From NCBI GenBank assembly GCA_041749535.1, contig JBGTBE010000083.1, positions 17,841 through 81,840 of the forward strand: a stretch of DNA of 64,000 bases, written 5' to 3'. A program made the position numbers and the translations under genes. Positions 54,543 to 62,511 of this stretch are shown here, piece after piece. Below the pieces are notes generated by a model. The model was not told the origin of the DNA and ran no database searches. It saw only the letters and a program-made list of their open reading frames with translations. Positions within the stretch are counted from its first letter, which is position 1. Every line of letters starts with the position of its first letter. Origin of the DNA: JBBQZU01 sp041749535. GTDB taxonomy: Bacteria > Bacteroidota > Bacteroidia > Flavobacteriales_D > Cryomorphaceae.

Positions 54543-54962
54543 TTATCGAAGCGGGTACACACCGAAATTTGGCCCAATTAAATCTATTTCATTACGGGAA
54601 AGGACATCTATGGGTACTCTGAATGATTCTCTGGGCGCAAACGACGCCAGGCATGCCTCATCGGGAGTTAGTTTATACAGCCATATCTCTGCCCGCTCTG
54701 CGTTTAGTAAGCGGGAGCGCAGCTCGAATTCGTGTCCGCTGCTACAACCTGAATAACCTACTTCAAGGAGGAGGCTGTCGCCAGCCAGCGCAGGCAAGGC
54801 CACACCAAACTGTGTTACAGCATTGTCGTTTATACTGTACAACGCGCCGAAAGAAATTGTGGCAGGAATGGGTGCGACTTCCGTATCGTCATCATCATTG
54901 GCGCAGCTGGCAACAAAAGTTGCTGCAGCAAATAAAAGTATGCACATGTGAAAATTTTTCAT
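54543..54962 (-). CDS. Small lipoprotein of unknown function
   Basis: 139 aa. The N-terminus ends in TFVASC, a lipobox, followed by the acidic ANDDDDTE spacer that commonly marks surface export in Bacteroidota. The mature part is beta-rich (ISFGALYSINDNAVTQFGVA) and contains GYSGCSSGHEFELRSRLL; three Cys are present in all, one of them lipidated. No domain is recognised. Its 165-base upstream gap separates it from a divergent MFS gene. Likely an outer-membrane lipoprotein; function unknown. Confidence 0.6.
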   Translation of the reverse strand: MKNFHMCILLFAAATFVASCANDDDDTEVAPIPATISFGALYSINDNAVTQFGVALPALAGDSLLLEVGYSGCSSGHEFELRSRLLNAERAEIWLYKLTPDEACLASFAPRESFRVPIDVLSRNEIDLIGPNFGVYPLR

Positions 54963-55127
54963 ACATCTTCCGATAAGTAAGCCAAATGTAGCAAATGTTT
55001 CTAATGGCTGTGAATACTTGGTATTCGACTAATTCCATCAAGAAGCAATTCAGGTATTTTCAAAAGTCTTCATTCAATGAAGTTGCATTTAAATCTGTTT
55101 TATCTTAGCCGCCCAATTGGAATTTTG

Positions 55128-56396
55128 ATGCACATTCTGCGACTTTACATGAAGACCTACAGCGGCCTCACCACCCCCGCATGGATGCTGGCGCTTGTAT
55201 TGCTGATCAACCGCAGTGGGAGTATGGTAATTCCTTTCCTGAGCATCTATTTGAGTGCTGAGCTCAACTTCTCCTTGCAACAAACCGGAATGATCCTTTC
55301 AATGTTCGGCTTAGGTTCATTGGTTGGCTCTCTGCTAGGTGGTTGGCTCAGTGATAAGTTCGGCCCTTTCTGGGTGCAGTTTCTTTCGTTGCTGCTCGGA
55401 GGTATTGGTTTTATTCTTCTGGAAAGAGTGCGCAGCTTCGAGGGGCTCGCCATCTGTTTTTTTGTCGTTACCGTTTTCACCGATGCACTCCGTCCGGCCA
55501 ATGCAACTGCCGTTTCCCAATTCGCGAAAAAGGAAAACATCACCAGGGCATTCTCCCTTAATAGGATGGCGGTAAACCTGGGCTTTAGCGTAGGACCAAT
55601 TGCCGGAGGCTTACTTGCCACACTTGGCTACAAGTGGATTTTCTATGCAGATGGTCTCACTTGCATCCTGGCGGCAATGGTATTCTTCTTCTACTTCTTC
55701 AGAAAGGAGCCTCGAAACATTGATACCAATTTGAAGCAGGAAGAACTTGCAGCGAACAGACCAAAATCTAAATCACCCTTTCTTGATAAGCAATATCTTG
55801 TTTTTGCCGTATTGACAGCTGGCTTTGGAATTGTATTCTTTCAGCTTTTCAATACCCTCCCACTATACTATCGGAACTTCTATTTGCTTTCAGAGGGCAC
55901 CATCGGTTGGTTGCTTGGGCTCAATGGCTTTATCGTTTTTCTCGTGGAGATGCCGTTGGTTTATTCTCTCGGTACCAAATATACCTTGCGCAGTCTGGTA
56001 TTTGCTGGGGTGCTGCTCACTGGTGCTTCATTCATTTTTTTAAATCTCGGCATGGGCCTATGGATTCTTGTTGTAGACATGGTGCTGCTCAGCGTTGCTG
56101 AAATTCTTGTAATGCCCTACCTCACCACTTACACCACCAACCGTTCTGACTCAACCAACCGGGGTAAATACATGGGCATGTACAGTATGGCGTATAGCCT
56201 GGCATTTATTGGTGCTCCGGCGCTGGGTACATTTTTGCTCAGCTATTCCGGATTTCAATGGCTTTGGTGGGCCATGGGCGCTCTGTCAGTGTTGGTGGCA
56301 ACGGGATTTCTGTACAATATGAAGGATGTGCACGCAGCGCCCGAAGCTGCCAAACTGCTGCAAGAAGTTGAAGAGACCACCAACCGCAGCATATAA
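55128..56396 (+). CDS. MFS transporter (Bacteroidota MDR-like family)
   Basis: About 422 aa from ATG 55128; the frame continues to 55077, but the family usually starts just before the phrase YxKTYSGL, as here. About twelve membrane segments are seen. Motifs are LINRSGSMVIPFLSIYLS in helix 1, GGWLSDKFGP in the loop between helices 2 and 3, and SVGPIAGGLLATLG in helix 5. Together they mark a proton-coupled MFS exporter of the MDR-like branch, substrate unknown. It is a single gene, divergent from the small lipoprotein gene and followed, 75 bases on, by the convergent patatin gene. Confidence 0.85.
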   Translation: MHILRLYMKTYSGLTTPAWMLALVLLINRSGSMVIPFLSIYLSAELNFSLQQTGMILSMFGLGSLVGSLLGGWLSDKFGPFWVQFLSLLLGGIGFILLERVRSFEGLAICFFVVTVFTDALRPANATAVSQFAKKENITRAFSLNRMAVNLGFSVGPIAGGLLATLGYKWIFYADGLTCILAAMVFFFYFFRKEPRNIDTNLKQEELAANRPKSKSPFLDKQYLVFAVLTAGFGIVFFQLFNTLPLYYRNFYLLSEGTIGWLLGLNGFIVFLVEMPLVYSLGTKYTLRSLVFAGVLLTGASFIFLNLGMGLWILVVDMVLLSVAEILVMPYLTTYTTNRSDSTNRGKYMGMYSMAYSLAFIGAPALGTFLLSYSGFQWLWWAMGALSVLVATGFLYNMKDVHAAPEAAKLLQEVEETTNRSI

Positions 56397-56470
56397 GTAT
56401 TGCCAATCACCTAATGGATCTTCACACAGTTGATTGATAATTTTTCGGGTAGCTTTTGCCAGAGCGGTGT

Positions 56471-57298
56471 TTATTGTCCTTCCACAATACGGTCCTCAGT
56501 GTGTTTATCTATTCTTGGCATGCCCGCAGCTATCCAGGCTTTCCCTTCGGTGTAGCCTCTTTCATAGAGTGCATCTGTTTTGGAAAAATCCAACATATCG
56601 AATTCACTCCCCAAATGAGGGTTGATGAGGGCATCGCACTTATCAAGTCCTGACTTGCTATTGTTTTGAACCACAATGTTAAAGACTTCAATGGCAATGG
56701 CTTTTATGTTGTCGGGCTGGTTGCGAAATTGTACATTGTTTACATCTACCCCCAATATGAAATCGCATTTGCCTTTGAGGGCATCGGAAGGTACATTGTT
56801 TATCACCCCTCCATCTACATAACGGCTGCTCCCAATTTTTACGGGAGTGAATAAGATTGGAATACTCGCAGATGCCACCACTGCCTGCCAAACGCTGCCA
56901 GTGCTAAATATTTCGAATGATTGGTTGCTCAGGTTTGTTGCGCCCGCAAAAAAAGGAATCTCCAACTTGTCGAAGTCATCGGGCACATGCTTTTCAAGGA
57001 TGCTGCGCAAATAGGTCATTTCAAGAAATCCGGCAAAGCTCGCCTTGATGCCGAACATTCTCAGCCAGCTTCTCTTCTTGAGCAGGGCAAGCATTTCGCC
57101 AGGCCTTACCCCGGCAGCATAAAAAGCACCTACTATGGCGCCCATGCTGGTTCCTGAGATACAGACCGGGCGTATACCCGCGTCGTCAAAAGCTTGCAGC
57201 ACACCTATATGAATAACTCCACGTGCGCCGCCACCGCTTAGTGCCAGTCCCCAACCCTCGCTTTTCACATTTTTCACGCTGATAAAAATATGAATCAT
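56471..57298 (-). CDS. Patatin-like phospholipase
   Basis: About 275 aa from the ATG at 57298. The catalytic pieces are all present: oxyanion loop GGGARG (22-27), nucleophile elbow GTSMG (49-53, Ser51), and the dyad Asp in YVDGGVINNVP. Bacterial patatins hydrolyse acyl esters of phospholipids. No signal peptide is visible, so it is probably cytosolic or membrane-bound. It is divergent from the LPP20-like gene (72 bases apart) and convergent with the MFS gene. Endogenous lipid-turnover or defence roles both exist in the family; nothing nearby decides. Confidence 0.9.
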   Translation of the reverse strand: MIHIFISVKNVKSEGWGLALSGGGARGVIHIGVLQAFDDAGIRPVCISGTSMGAIVGAFYAAGVRPGEMLALLKKRSWLRMFGIKASFAGFLEMTYLRSILEKHVPDDFDKLEIPFFAGATNLSNQSFEIFSTGSVWQAVVASASIPILFTPVKIGSSRYVDGGVINNVPSDALKGKCDFILGVDVNNVQFRNQPDNIKAIAIEVFNIVVQNNSKSGLDKCDALINPHLGSEFDMLDFSKTDALYERGYTEGKAWIAAGMPRIDKHTEDRIVEGQ

Positions 57299-57369
57299 CT
57301 TTGGGCCGTGGTGGGTATTCACGTAATTTGGCACAAAATTTACAGGTGCACACCTAAACAATCACTCAA

Positions 57370-57909
57370 ATGAAAGCACTAAAACTATTTTTCTTCCCAG
57401 CTCTGATGTTGATTATGATTTCCTGTGGCAGCAAATCCACCTTGGGAGAAAAGGTTAAAGAACCTTTTTCCGGATCGAGCTATGAGTCGAACAACAGGTA
57501 CTTCCGCGCTGTGGGCAAAGGAAGCAGCGTAAAAGACAATATAGCGCGTGGCAAAGCCGACATAGATGCGAAGAATATGATTGCCGGGCAGGTGAGCACC
57601 AATATGCGCAATGTCACGGATCAGTATCTGGGGCAGACTGAAAATGCCAATGCAGCTGAAGTGGCTGACAAGTTTCAGAGCTTGAGCCGACAGGTGATGG
57701 ATACCAACCTTGCAGACTTGCGGAAAATAGGCGAAGAAAAATACCTGAAAGGTGAAGAATACACGGTCTACATCGCCTACGAAATACACAAGAATTCCAT
57801 GTTTCGCTTTATGAAAAAGCAGGCCAAATCTGATGCGAAGATTGATGCCATCACGCTGAAGGCCATAGAAGACATACTGGACCAGCAAATTGCGGCAACA
57901 GAGGAGTAA
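57370..57909 (+). CDS. LPP20-like lipoprotein
   Basis: 179 aa. The signal peptide ends LMISC with a lipidated Cys at 19. The mature part contains YFRAVGKGSSVKDNIARGKADIDAKNMIAG, then GQVSTNMRNVTDQYL, which resembles the LPP20 family, where a beta strand and a long helix repeat in the form 'A...G.G.S.....A...A...A'. A C-terminal helix follows (AKSDAKIDAITLKAIEDIL). LPP20-type proteins are outer-membrane lipoproteins of unclear function. It is a single gene divergent from the patatin gene and convergent with the HerA-like gene. Confidence 0.7.
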   Translation: MKALKLFFFPALMLIMISCGSKSTLGEKVKEPFSGSSYESNNRYFRAVGKGSSVKDNIARGKADIDAKNMIAGQVSTNMRNVTDQYLGQTENANAAEVADKFQSLSRQVMDTNLADLRKIGEEKYLKGEEYTVYIAYEIHKNSMFRFMKKQAKSDAKIDAITLKAIEDILDQQIAATEE

Positions 57910-57933
57910 GCGGATAAAATCAGCAAATGCTTC

Positions 57934-59478
57934 TCAGCGCTTTTTGCCTGTGAGGCTGCCAAAAAAATTGCGGGTGAGTTCCCTGAAAATGGTGCGGCCA
58001 ATTTGCCTTACCATGGTATTCTTGCTGATCTCTTCAATCATGTTGGATTCTTTCTTCACACTTCGCCTTGCAGTTGTGCTTTCTCTATAGTTCGTCTCCC
58101 TGTTTAGCTGCACCTCATGCGATTCAGCGTTGGCAATCTTTTTTGCAAGTATTTCAAGAGCACTCTTTGCATCAAGCGTCCGGGCGTATTTTGCAACCAG
58201 CGAAGAGCGACCCAATATTTGCTCAATCTCTGCATCGGTAAGTATATCCATGCGTCCCAGTGGTGGGCGGAGGTATGTGCGCGCCAGCGGTGTGGGAATC
58301 CCCTTTTCGCTAAGCGCGGTAACCAGTGCTTCGCCTATACCCATGGCAGTGATTACCGATGAAATATCGTAAAAATCCGAAAGCGGATAATTCTCAGCTG
58401 TGCGCTTAATGGCTGTGCGGTCTTTGGCTGTAAATGCGCGGAGGGAATGCTGTACTTTGAGGCCCAGCTGACCGAGCACATTCTCCGGAATATCGGTAGG
58501 AGATTGGGTACAGAAGAACACCCCCACCCCTTTGGAGCGAATCAGCTTTACGATGGTTTCAATCTTTTCTGTCAACGCCTTGCTCGCTGTGGAGAATACG
58601 AGGTGCGCCTCGTCAATGAAAATGCATAGTTTGGGTTTATCTGCATCGCCCTGCTCGGGAAAACTTTCATAAATTTCGCTGAGCAAGCTGAGCATAAATG
58701 TGCTAAAAAGCTTTGGTCGGCTTTGAATGTCCGTAAGCCTAATAATTGAAGTTACTCCTTTGCCATCTACGGTCCTTACAAAATCGTTTACATCGAAAGA
58801 AGGTTCGCCAAAGAATACCTCTGCATCCTGCTGTTCCAGTTCAATGATCTTTCGCATGATGGTGCTTACCGAAGCACTGGACACACCACCGAATTCTGCC
58901 TTGATCTCTTCCTTGCCCTCATCGGAAATGTACTGAAGAATACTCTTCAGGTCCTTGAGATCGAGCAGAGGCATCTGACGAAGGTCGCAGTACCGAAAAA
59001 CCAATGCCAGCACCCCGCCCTGCGTATCGTTGAGCCCCAGAATCTGCGACATTAGTACAGGTCCAAATTCGGTAACCGTAGCACGTAGCCGTACTCCACC
59101 TTCACCACTCAGCGACATGAACTCAACAGGCGTGCCCTGAGGGGTGTAAATTTCACCAATCAGGGAACTGCGCTTCTCGGTGTGTACATTCACCTGTCCG
59201 GGCACAGCGATTCCCGACAGGTCTCCTTTGATATCCATCAGTACCGAAGGAACTCCTTTCAGCGAAAGCTGTTCGGCAATAACTTGTAGGGTTTTGGTTT
59301 TACCTGTGCCTGTGGCGCCGGCAATAAGACCATGCCTGTTCAGCGTTTTGAGCGGCACCTTGATCAGTACATCCTGAATGGGCTCCTCGCCCAACATGCC
59401 GGCACCCAGGGTGATAAAATCGTGCTTCGGGGTATAGCCTGAAGCCATATGTTGTTTAAATAATTCTTGCTGGGTCAT
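57934..59478 (-). CDS. HerA-like ATPase (DUF853 family)
   Basis: About 514 aa from ATG 59478. Its HerA/FtsK-type motor core shows Walker A GATGTGKT (54-61), Walker B LCIFIDEAHLVF, and the DUF853 signature VGVFFCTQSPTDIPENVLGQLG near the C-terminus with RAFTAKDRTAIKRTAENYP. The C-terminal tail is basic and disordered. Proteins of this family are cytosolic and proposed to act in DNA or membrane transactions; a defined substrate is lacking. Convergent with the LPP20-like gene; its own promoter would lie in the 260 bases before 59804, which also hold a hairpin terminator and a small frame. Confidence 0.88.
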   Translation of the reverse strand: MTQQELFKQHMASGYTPKHDFITLGAGMLGEEPIQDVLIKVPLKTLNRHGLIAGATGTGKTKTLQVIAEQLSLKGVPSVLMDIKGDLSGIAVPGQVNVHTEKRSSLIGEIYTPQGTPVEFMSLSGEGGVRLRATVTEFGPVLMSQILGLNDTQGGVLALVFRYCDLRQMPLLDLKDLKSILQYISDEGKEEIKAEFGGVSSASVSTIMRKIIELEQQDAEVFFGEPSFDVNDFVRTVDGKGVTSIIRLTDIQSRPKLFSTFMLSLLSEIYESFPEQGDADKPKLCIFIDEAHLVFSTASKALTEKIETIVKLIRSKGVGVFFCTQSPTDIPENVLGQLGLKVQHSLRAFTAKDRTAIKRTAENYPLSDFYDISSVITAMGIGEALVTALSEKGIPTPLARTYLRPPLGRMDILTDAEIEQILGRSSLVAKYARTLDAKSALEILAKKIANAESHEVQLNRETNYRESTTARRSVKKESNMIEEISKNTMVRQIGRTIFRELTRNFFGSLTGKKR

Positions 59479-59557
59479 AAAATATGGTTCATGGAAGGCT
59501 TGGCAACAGGCCAAATTTATGAAAGTTTGTAGAGTGCCTTTCACAGAAAAGAAAAGC

Positions 59558-59591
59558 CAAAAAAAGAGGTGGGCTTTTAATGCCCACCTCT
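59558..59591 (-). terminator. Rho-independent terminator downstream of the Fe-S protein gene
   Basis: Read on the minus strand: a perfect 10-bp stem AGAGGTGGGC / GCCCACCTCT around a 7-base loop, followed by seven T residues. It is placed to end the transcript from the CDGSH gene at 59805-60224. Confidence 0.85.
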
Positions 59592-59713
59592 CGGTGCTTC
59601 AGGCTCATTGTCCGGCTTTCGCCAGAAGGAACTCAAACCAAAACCTCATCAAACATGATCCACGAGGCCATCAGCAAAAAATCATGCGAATGCCGGCGTA
59701 TCGGAGAAAAATA

Positions 59714-59824
59714 TTATTGCTTTGTCAGCTTCGCATTCAAATCAATCACTATCTCTTCCCTACCTGGATTGAAAACAAGCAACAAATCGTTTTGTTGAAA
59801 AAAACTATTCCGCTTCGAAGCCAT
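59714..59824 (-). CDS. Possible 36-aa small protein overlapping the Fe-S gene
   Basis: ATG 59824 opens a 36-codon frame reading MASKRNSFFQQNDLLLVFNPG, then REEIVIDLNAKLTKQ, which looks like an ordinary folded-protein sequence. Its start overlaps the last 20 bases of the YjdI-CDGSH gene and it ends well before the terminator at 59591, so it would be co-transcribed. There is no independent evidence of translation and no family is recognised. Confidence 0.3.
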   Translation of the reverse strand: MASKRNSFFQQNDLLLVFNPGREEIVIDLNAKLTKQ

Positions 59825-60224
59825 TCCCTTTGTGAGAACCATCGCAGTATGGTTTGCGGCTGGATGCGCCACAACGGCACAATGCTACCCTTCCATTTGG
59901 GGCTTTCTCTTCCCTTCCTGCAACCTTCACCGTTACATCGCCTGTAATAATCACCGGACCATTCTTCGTTACTTCTATCACGGCGGCTGAATTCTTCACG
60001 TTTGTTTCCGCTGCATTCTTTCGCAAATAACTCAATGCACCAGACGGGCATTTATCAATCTGGGCGATAAGCTCTGCCTCGCTCGCATGTTCCTGTTGTA
60101 TCCAGGGTTTTTCCTTGGGCTTGTACACCTGGGGCAATTCCCGCACGCACACACCACTGTGGATGCACACGTTCGGTTTCCATACAATGGTTATATTCTC
60201 TTTTTCGTAATGTTTCGATTCCAT
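59805..60224 (-). CDS. Fusion of a YjdI-type (4Fe-4S) domain and a CDGSH iron-sulfur domain
   Basis: 139 aa, cytosolic. Residues 1-70 are a YjdI-like mono-cluster domain with Cys20, Cys26 and Cys59 (WKPNVCIHSGVC...DKCPSGAL). Residues 105-135 are a complete CDGSH motif, CRCGASSRKPYCDGSH, with ligands Cys116, Cys118, Cys127 and His131, which would hold a redox-active 2Fe-2S cluster. The two domains are separate genes in some bacteria; here they are fused. Likely an electron-transfer or redox-sensing protein. The gene is the only one on its transcript, apart from a possible small frame, and is followed by a clear terminator. Confidence 0.88.
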   Translation of the reverse strand: MESKHYEKENITIVWKPNVCIHSGVCVRELPQVYKPKEKPWIQQEHASEAELIAQIDKCPSGALSYLRKNAAETNVKNSAAVIEVTKNGPVIITGDVTVKVAGREEKAPNGRVALCRCGASSRKPYCDGSHKGNGFEAE

Positions 60225-60330
60225 GTTTGTGAGTTTAAGACAAGCGCCAAATTAGGGTTAATTCATTTAACTGAAAATGAATGTAAGAATCCAGAGACGA
60301 ATTATTGCTCGGAGTTCAAGTTAAGGAAGG

Positions 60331-60734
60331 TCCTTGCATATAATTTAAACTCCACGGACTGCTCCCCAGTCCTGGTTTTTTACTTCAAAAAATTGACTGA
60401 AAGCAAGCACGGGGATTGCTCCGCGATCCCGTTTGGGGGAGCCTTGCATCTTATAAAACCCACAGCCAGCCTTGCTGACCGGGTTTTTTGCATCCAAAAA
60501 TTGCCTGAAAGCAAGCACGGGGATTGCTGCGCGATCCCAGGGGGGAGCCTTGCATCTAATTTAAACCCACGGCCAGCCTTGCTGACCGGGATTTTTGCAT
60601 CCAAAAATTGACTGAAAGCAAGCTCGGGGATTGCTGCGCGATCCCGTTTGGGGGAGCCTTGCATCTAATTTAAACCCACGGCCAGCCTTGCTGACCGGGT
60701 TTTTTGCATCCAAAAATTGCCTAAAAGCAAGCTT
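60331..60734. repeat. Tandem 107-109-bp repeats, three full copies plus diverged partial copies
   Basis: Units begin with AAAAATTG at 60388, 60496, 60603 and 60712 (the last truncated). A diverged half-unit precedes them (60331-60387). Each full unit ends in GCATCC, and holds an imperfect GC-rich hairpin of the form GGTCAGC-loop-GCTGGCC (minus strand). Copies differ by a few bases. No gene is present in 60240-60790. Confidence 0.88.
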
Positions 60735-60760
60735 TCGCAATTTTTGGATGCAAAAAACCC
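60697..60760. repeat. 24-bp perfect inverted repeat at the tRNA-side end of the array
   Basis: Positions 60697-60720 and 60737-60760 are exact reverse complements (24 bases each) around a 16-base loop. The left arm is the last GGG-T6-GCATCC junction of the array, and the right arm is its mirror next to the tRNA terminator, suggesting inversion or gene-conversion between copies. Confidence 0.9.
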
Positions 60761-60780
60761 ACCACGGTTCCCGTGGTGGG
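60751..60780 (-). terminator. Rho-independent terminator of the tRNA-Ser gene
   Basis: On the minus strand, 12 bases after the tRNA 3' end: CCCACCACGG, loop GAA, CCGTGGTGGG, then TTTTTT. A strong 10-bp stem with T6 makes the call firm. Confidence 0.9.
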
Positions 60781-60792
60781 TTTGCATCGATG

Positions 60793-60877
60793 CGGAGAGA
60801 GAGGGATTCGAACCCCCGGAGGTTTAACCCTCAACGGTTTTCAAGACCGCCGCAATCGACCACTCTGCCATCTCTCC
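60793..60877 (-). tRNA. tRNA-Ser (anticodon UGA)
   Basis: 85-nt class II tRNA. The acceptor stem GGAGAGA pairs with TCTCTCC, with discriminator G. The anticodon loop reads CTTGAAA (anticodon TGA), and the T-loop GGTTCGAATCC is present, with a long variable arm. The CCA end is not encoded. It reads UCA (and probably other UCN) codons. A promoter lies directly upstream and a terminator directly downstream. Confidence 0.95.
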
Positions 60878-60881
60878 GCCG

Positions 60882-60911
60882 CGAAGGTAATTCTTTATTC
60901 AAATAAGCAAA
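60882..60911 (-). promoter_or_regulatory. Candidate tRNA-Ser promoter
   Basis: Minus strand: TTTG at 60911-60908, an 18-base spacer, then TACCTTCG at 60889-60882, just upstream of the tRNA 5' end. Five of six fixed positions of the TAnnTTTG box match. Confidence 0.5.
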
Positions 60912-60943
60912 TGCCAGAATTGCAATTTTTGGGAAATTATGAA

Positions 60944-60974
60944 TTGGCCTCACACAGGAAAAACCTTACCTTCA
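60944..60974 (+). promoter_or_regulatory. Candidate promoter of the GWxTD gene
   Basis: TTG (60944-60946), then 20 bases, then TACCTTCA (60967-60974), about 24 bases before the ATG at 60998. It overlaps the divergent tRNA promoter region. Confidence 0.35.
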
Positions 60975-60997
60975 TCAATCAAAATACGGTGAAATAA

Positions 60998-62482
60998 ATG
61001 ACGATCAACATCTTAAAACTCTTTTTGGGATTCTTTTCTGCTGCATTTTTAACCCTTTCATCCTTCGCAGCTCCCTTTGCGGTTTTTAACCACAAAACTT
61101 TCTTTATTCCCGGGCAAGGCCCTGTAGTTGAGACCTATCTCGATTTTCAAGCCCGTTCCATCGCCCTTCGGGAATCTGAACCTGGATTGGTAAAAGGGGT
61201 TGTGGAGATCACTATTTTATTCAGGCAAGGTGAAGAAATCATCAAATTTGGGAAGAAAACGCTGGAGAGTCCATCCATGCCCTACAACGATCTTGTGGAT
61301 TTTCTCGACGTACAGCGATTCAGCCTGAATGCAGGTAAGTACGTTGTGGAGATTACGTTGAAAGACCTGTATGCTTCCGAAAATACGACCACTACCTTCG
61401 AAATGGATTTGCTGGTACCCGCGCCAAAGGAAGGCGTGTATTTCTCTGACATTCAGTTGGTATCTGCATTCAAAAAAACGGATACTCCAAACGAGTTTTC
61501 AAAATCGGGGTACGATTTGCTACCAATGGTATCTGACGATTTTCTCAATGCCGAAATGCAAGAACTCGTGGCGTACTGTGAGGTATATGGCACAGAGCTT
61601 ATGGGGAAGGATGAAATGTTTTTGCTCTCAGCGCATCTGGAAGCAGCTACCGGCTCTGCACAAGTTATAGAATCAACGCGAAAAATGGAGAGAAAGAAAA
61701 CTGCCCAGGTGGTTCCTTATCTGGGCAAGTTTGCGCTTGGTGACCTTGGCTCTGGCGATTACAACCTGGTATTCGAAGTGCGAAACAAGCAAAATGAATT
61801 GATGAGCCGCACTGCCCACCCACTAAAACGCATTGCCCCGGCAGGCGCGGCAACAGGTGCCGACGTGAACGCTGAAATGGTAGCCGTAAGCTGGGTGAAT
61901 CGCTACAACAATAAAAGAGAGCTTTATGAGCATATCAGGTCCTTGCGGCCAATCTCTAACGACAAGGAAATATTTACCGCAGAGAATACCTTGATCAATA
62001 TTGATGCAAATGAACTTTCCATCTATCAGCATTACTTCTACACCTTCTGGCAAGGCAGAGATGCCAATGACTCTGAAGGGGCTTGGCTGGTATATCTGGA
62101 GAAGGTGCGATTTGTAAACGAAAAGTTTGCCACACGCAATAAGAAAGGGTACGAAACTGACCGTGGGCGGGTGTACCTGCGCTATGGTGCTCCTGTAGAT
62201 ATTGTAGACCGTGCCAACGAACCAAACTCTTATCCCTACCAGATTTGGAGGTATTACAAAGCGGATAAGTGGAACAATGTACGCTTTGTATTCTACGATC
62301 CCCGCCTTACCAGGGCTGATTATGACTTGCTACACTGCGAGTATATCCCTGGAGAATTGAGCAACCCTCAATGGAAACTAATGTTGCAACAGCGTTCCAC
62401 TCCTGTAATTGGGGTGGATGACCGCGAGGGCACGGACCATTTCGGAGGAAGGGTTGACGATTATTTCGAGAATCCGCGTTAA
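60998..62482 (+). CDS. GWxTD-domain exported protein
   Basis: 494 aa. A signal peptide (ILKLFLGFFSAAFLTLSSFA) leads to an exported, probably periplasmic or surface protein. The middle is beta-rich (about residues 25-280). The C-terminal 150 residues carry the GWxTD domain, with the name motif here in the variant GYETDRGRVYLRYGAPVDI, and also WRYYKADKWNNVRFVFYDP. This domain is common in Bacteroidota and Acidobacteria but its function is not settled; association with envelope stress or gliding has been suggested. Followed after 29 bases by the glycosyltransferase gene on the same strand, so probably co-transcribed. Confidence 0.85.
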   Translation: MTINILKLFLGFFSAAFLTLSSFAAPFAVFNHKTFFIPGQGPVVETYLDFQARSIALRESEPGLVKGVVEITILFRQGEEIIKFGKKTLESPSMPYNDLVDFLDVQRFSLNAGKYVVEITLKDLYASENTTTTFEMDLLVPAPKEGVYFSDIQLVSAFKKTDTPNEFSKSGYDLLPMVSDDFLNAEMQELVAYCEVYGTELMGKDEMFLLSAHLEAATGSAQVIESTRKMERKKTAQVVPYLGKFALGDLGSGDYNLVFEVRNKQNELMSRTAHPLKRIAPAGAATGADVNAEMVAVSWVNRYNNKRELYEHIRSLRPISNDKEIFTAENTLINIDANELSIYQHYFYTFWQGRDANDSEGAWLVYLEKVRFVNEKFATRNKKGYETDRGRVYLRYGAPVDIVDRANEPNSYPYQIWRYYKADKWNNVRFVFYDPRLTRADYDLLHCEYIPGELSNPQWKLMLQQRSTPVIGVDDREGTDHFGGRVDDYFENPR

Positions 62483-62511
62483 ATTCGCTGCCATACAGCT
62501 ACACCCAATCT

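Noticed and set aside
60087..60611. 174-codon plus-strand frame
   Set aside because: Antisense to the Fe-S gene and then through the tandem repeats, whose 108-base (3 x 36) period keeps the frame open.
60331..60734. Tandem repeats as a CRISPR array
   Set aside because: Units of 107-109 bp are adjacent with no unique spacers, and no cas genes are present.
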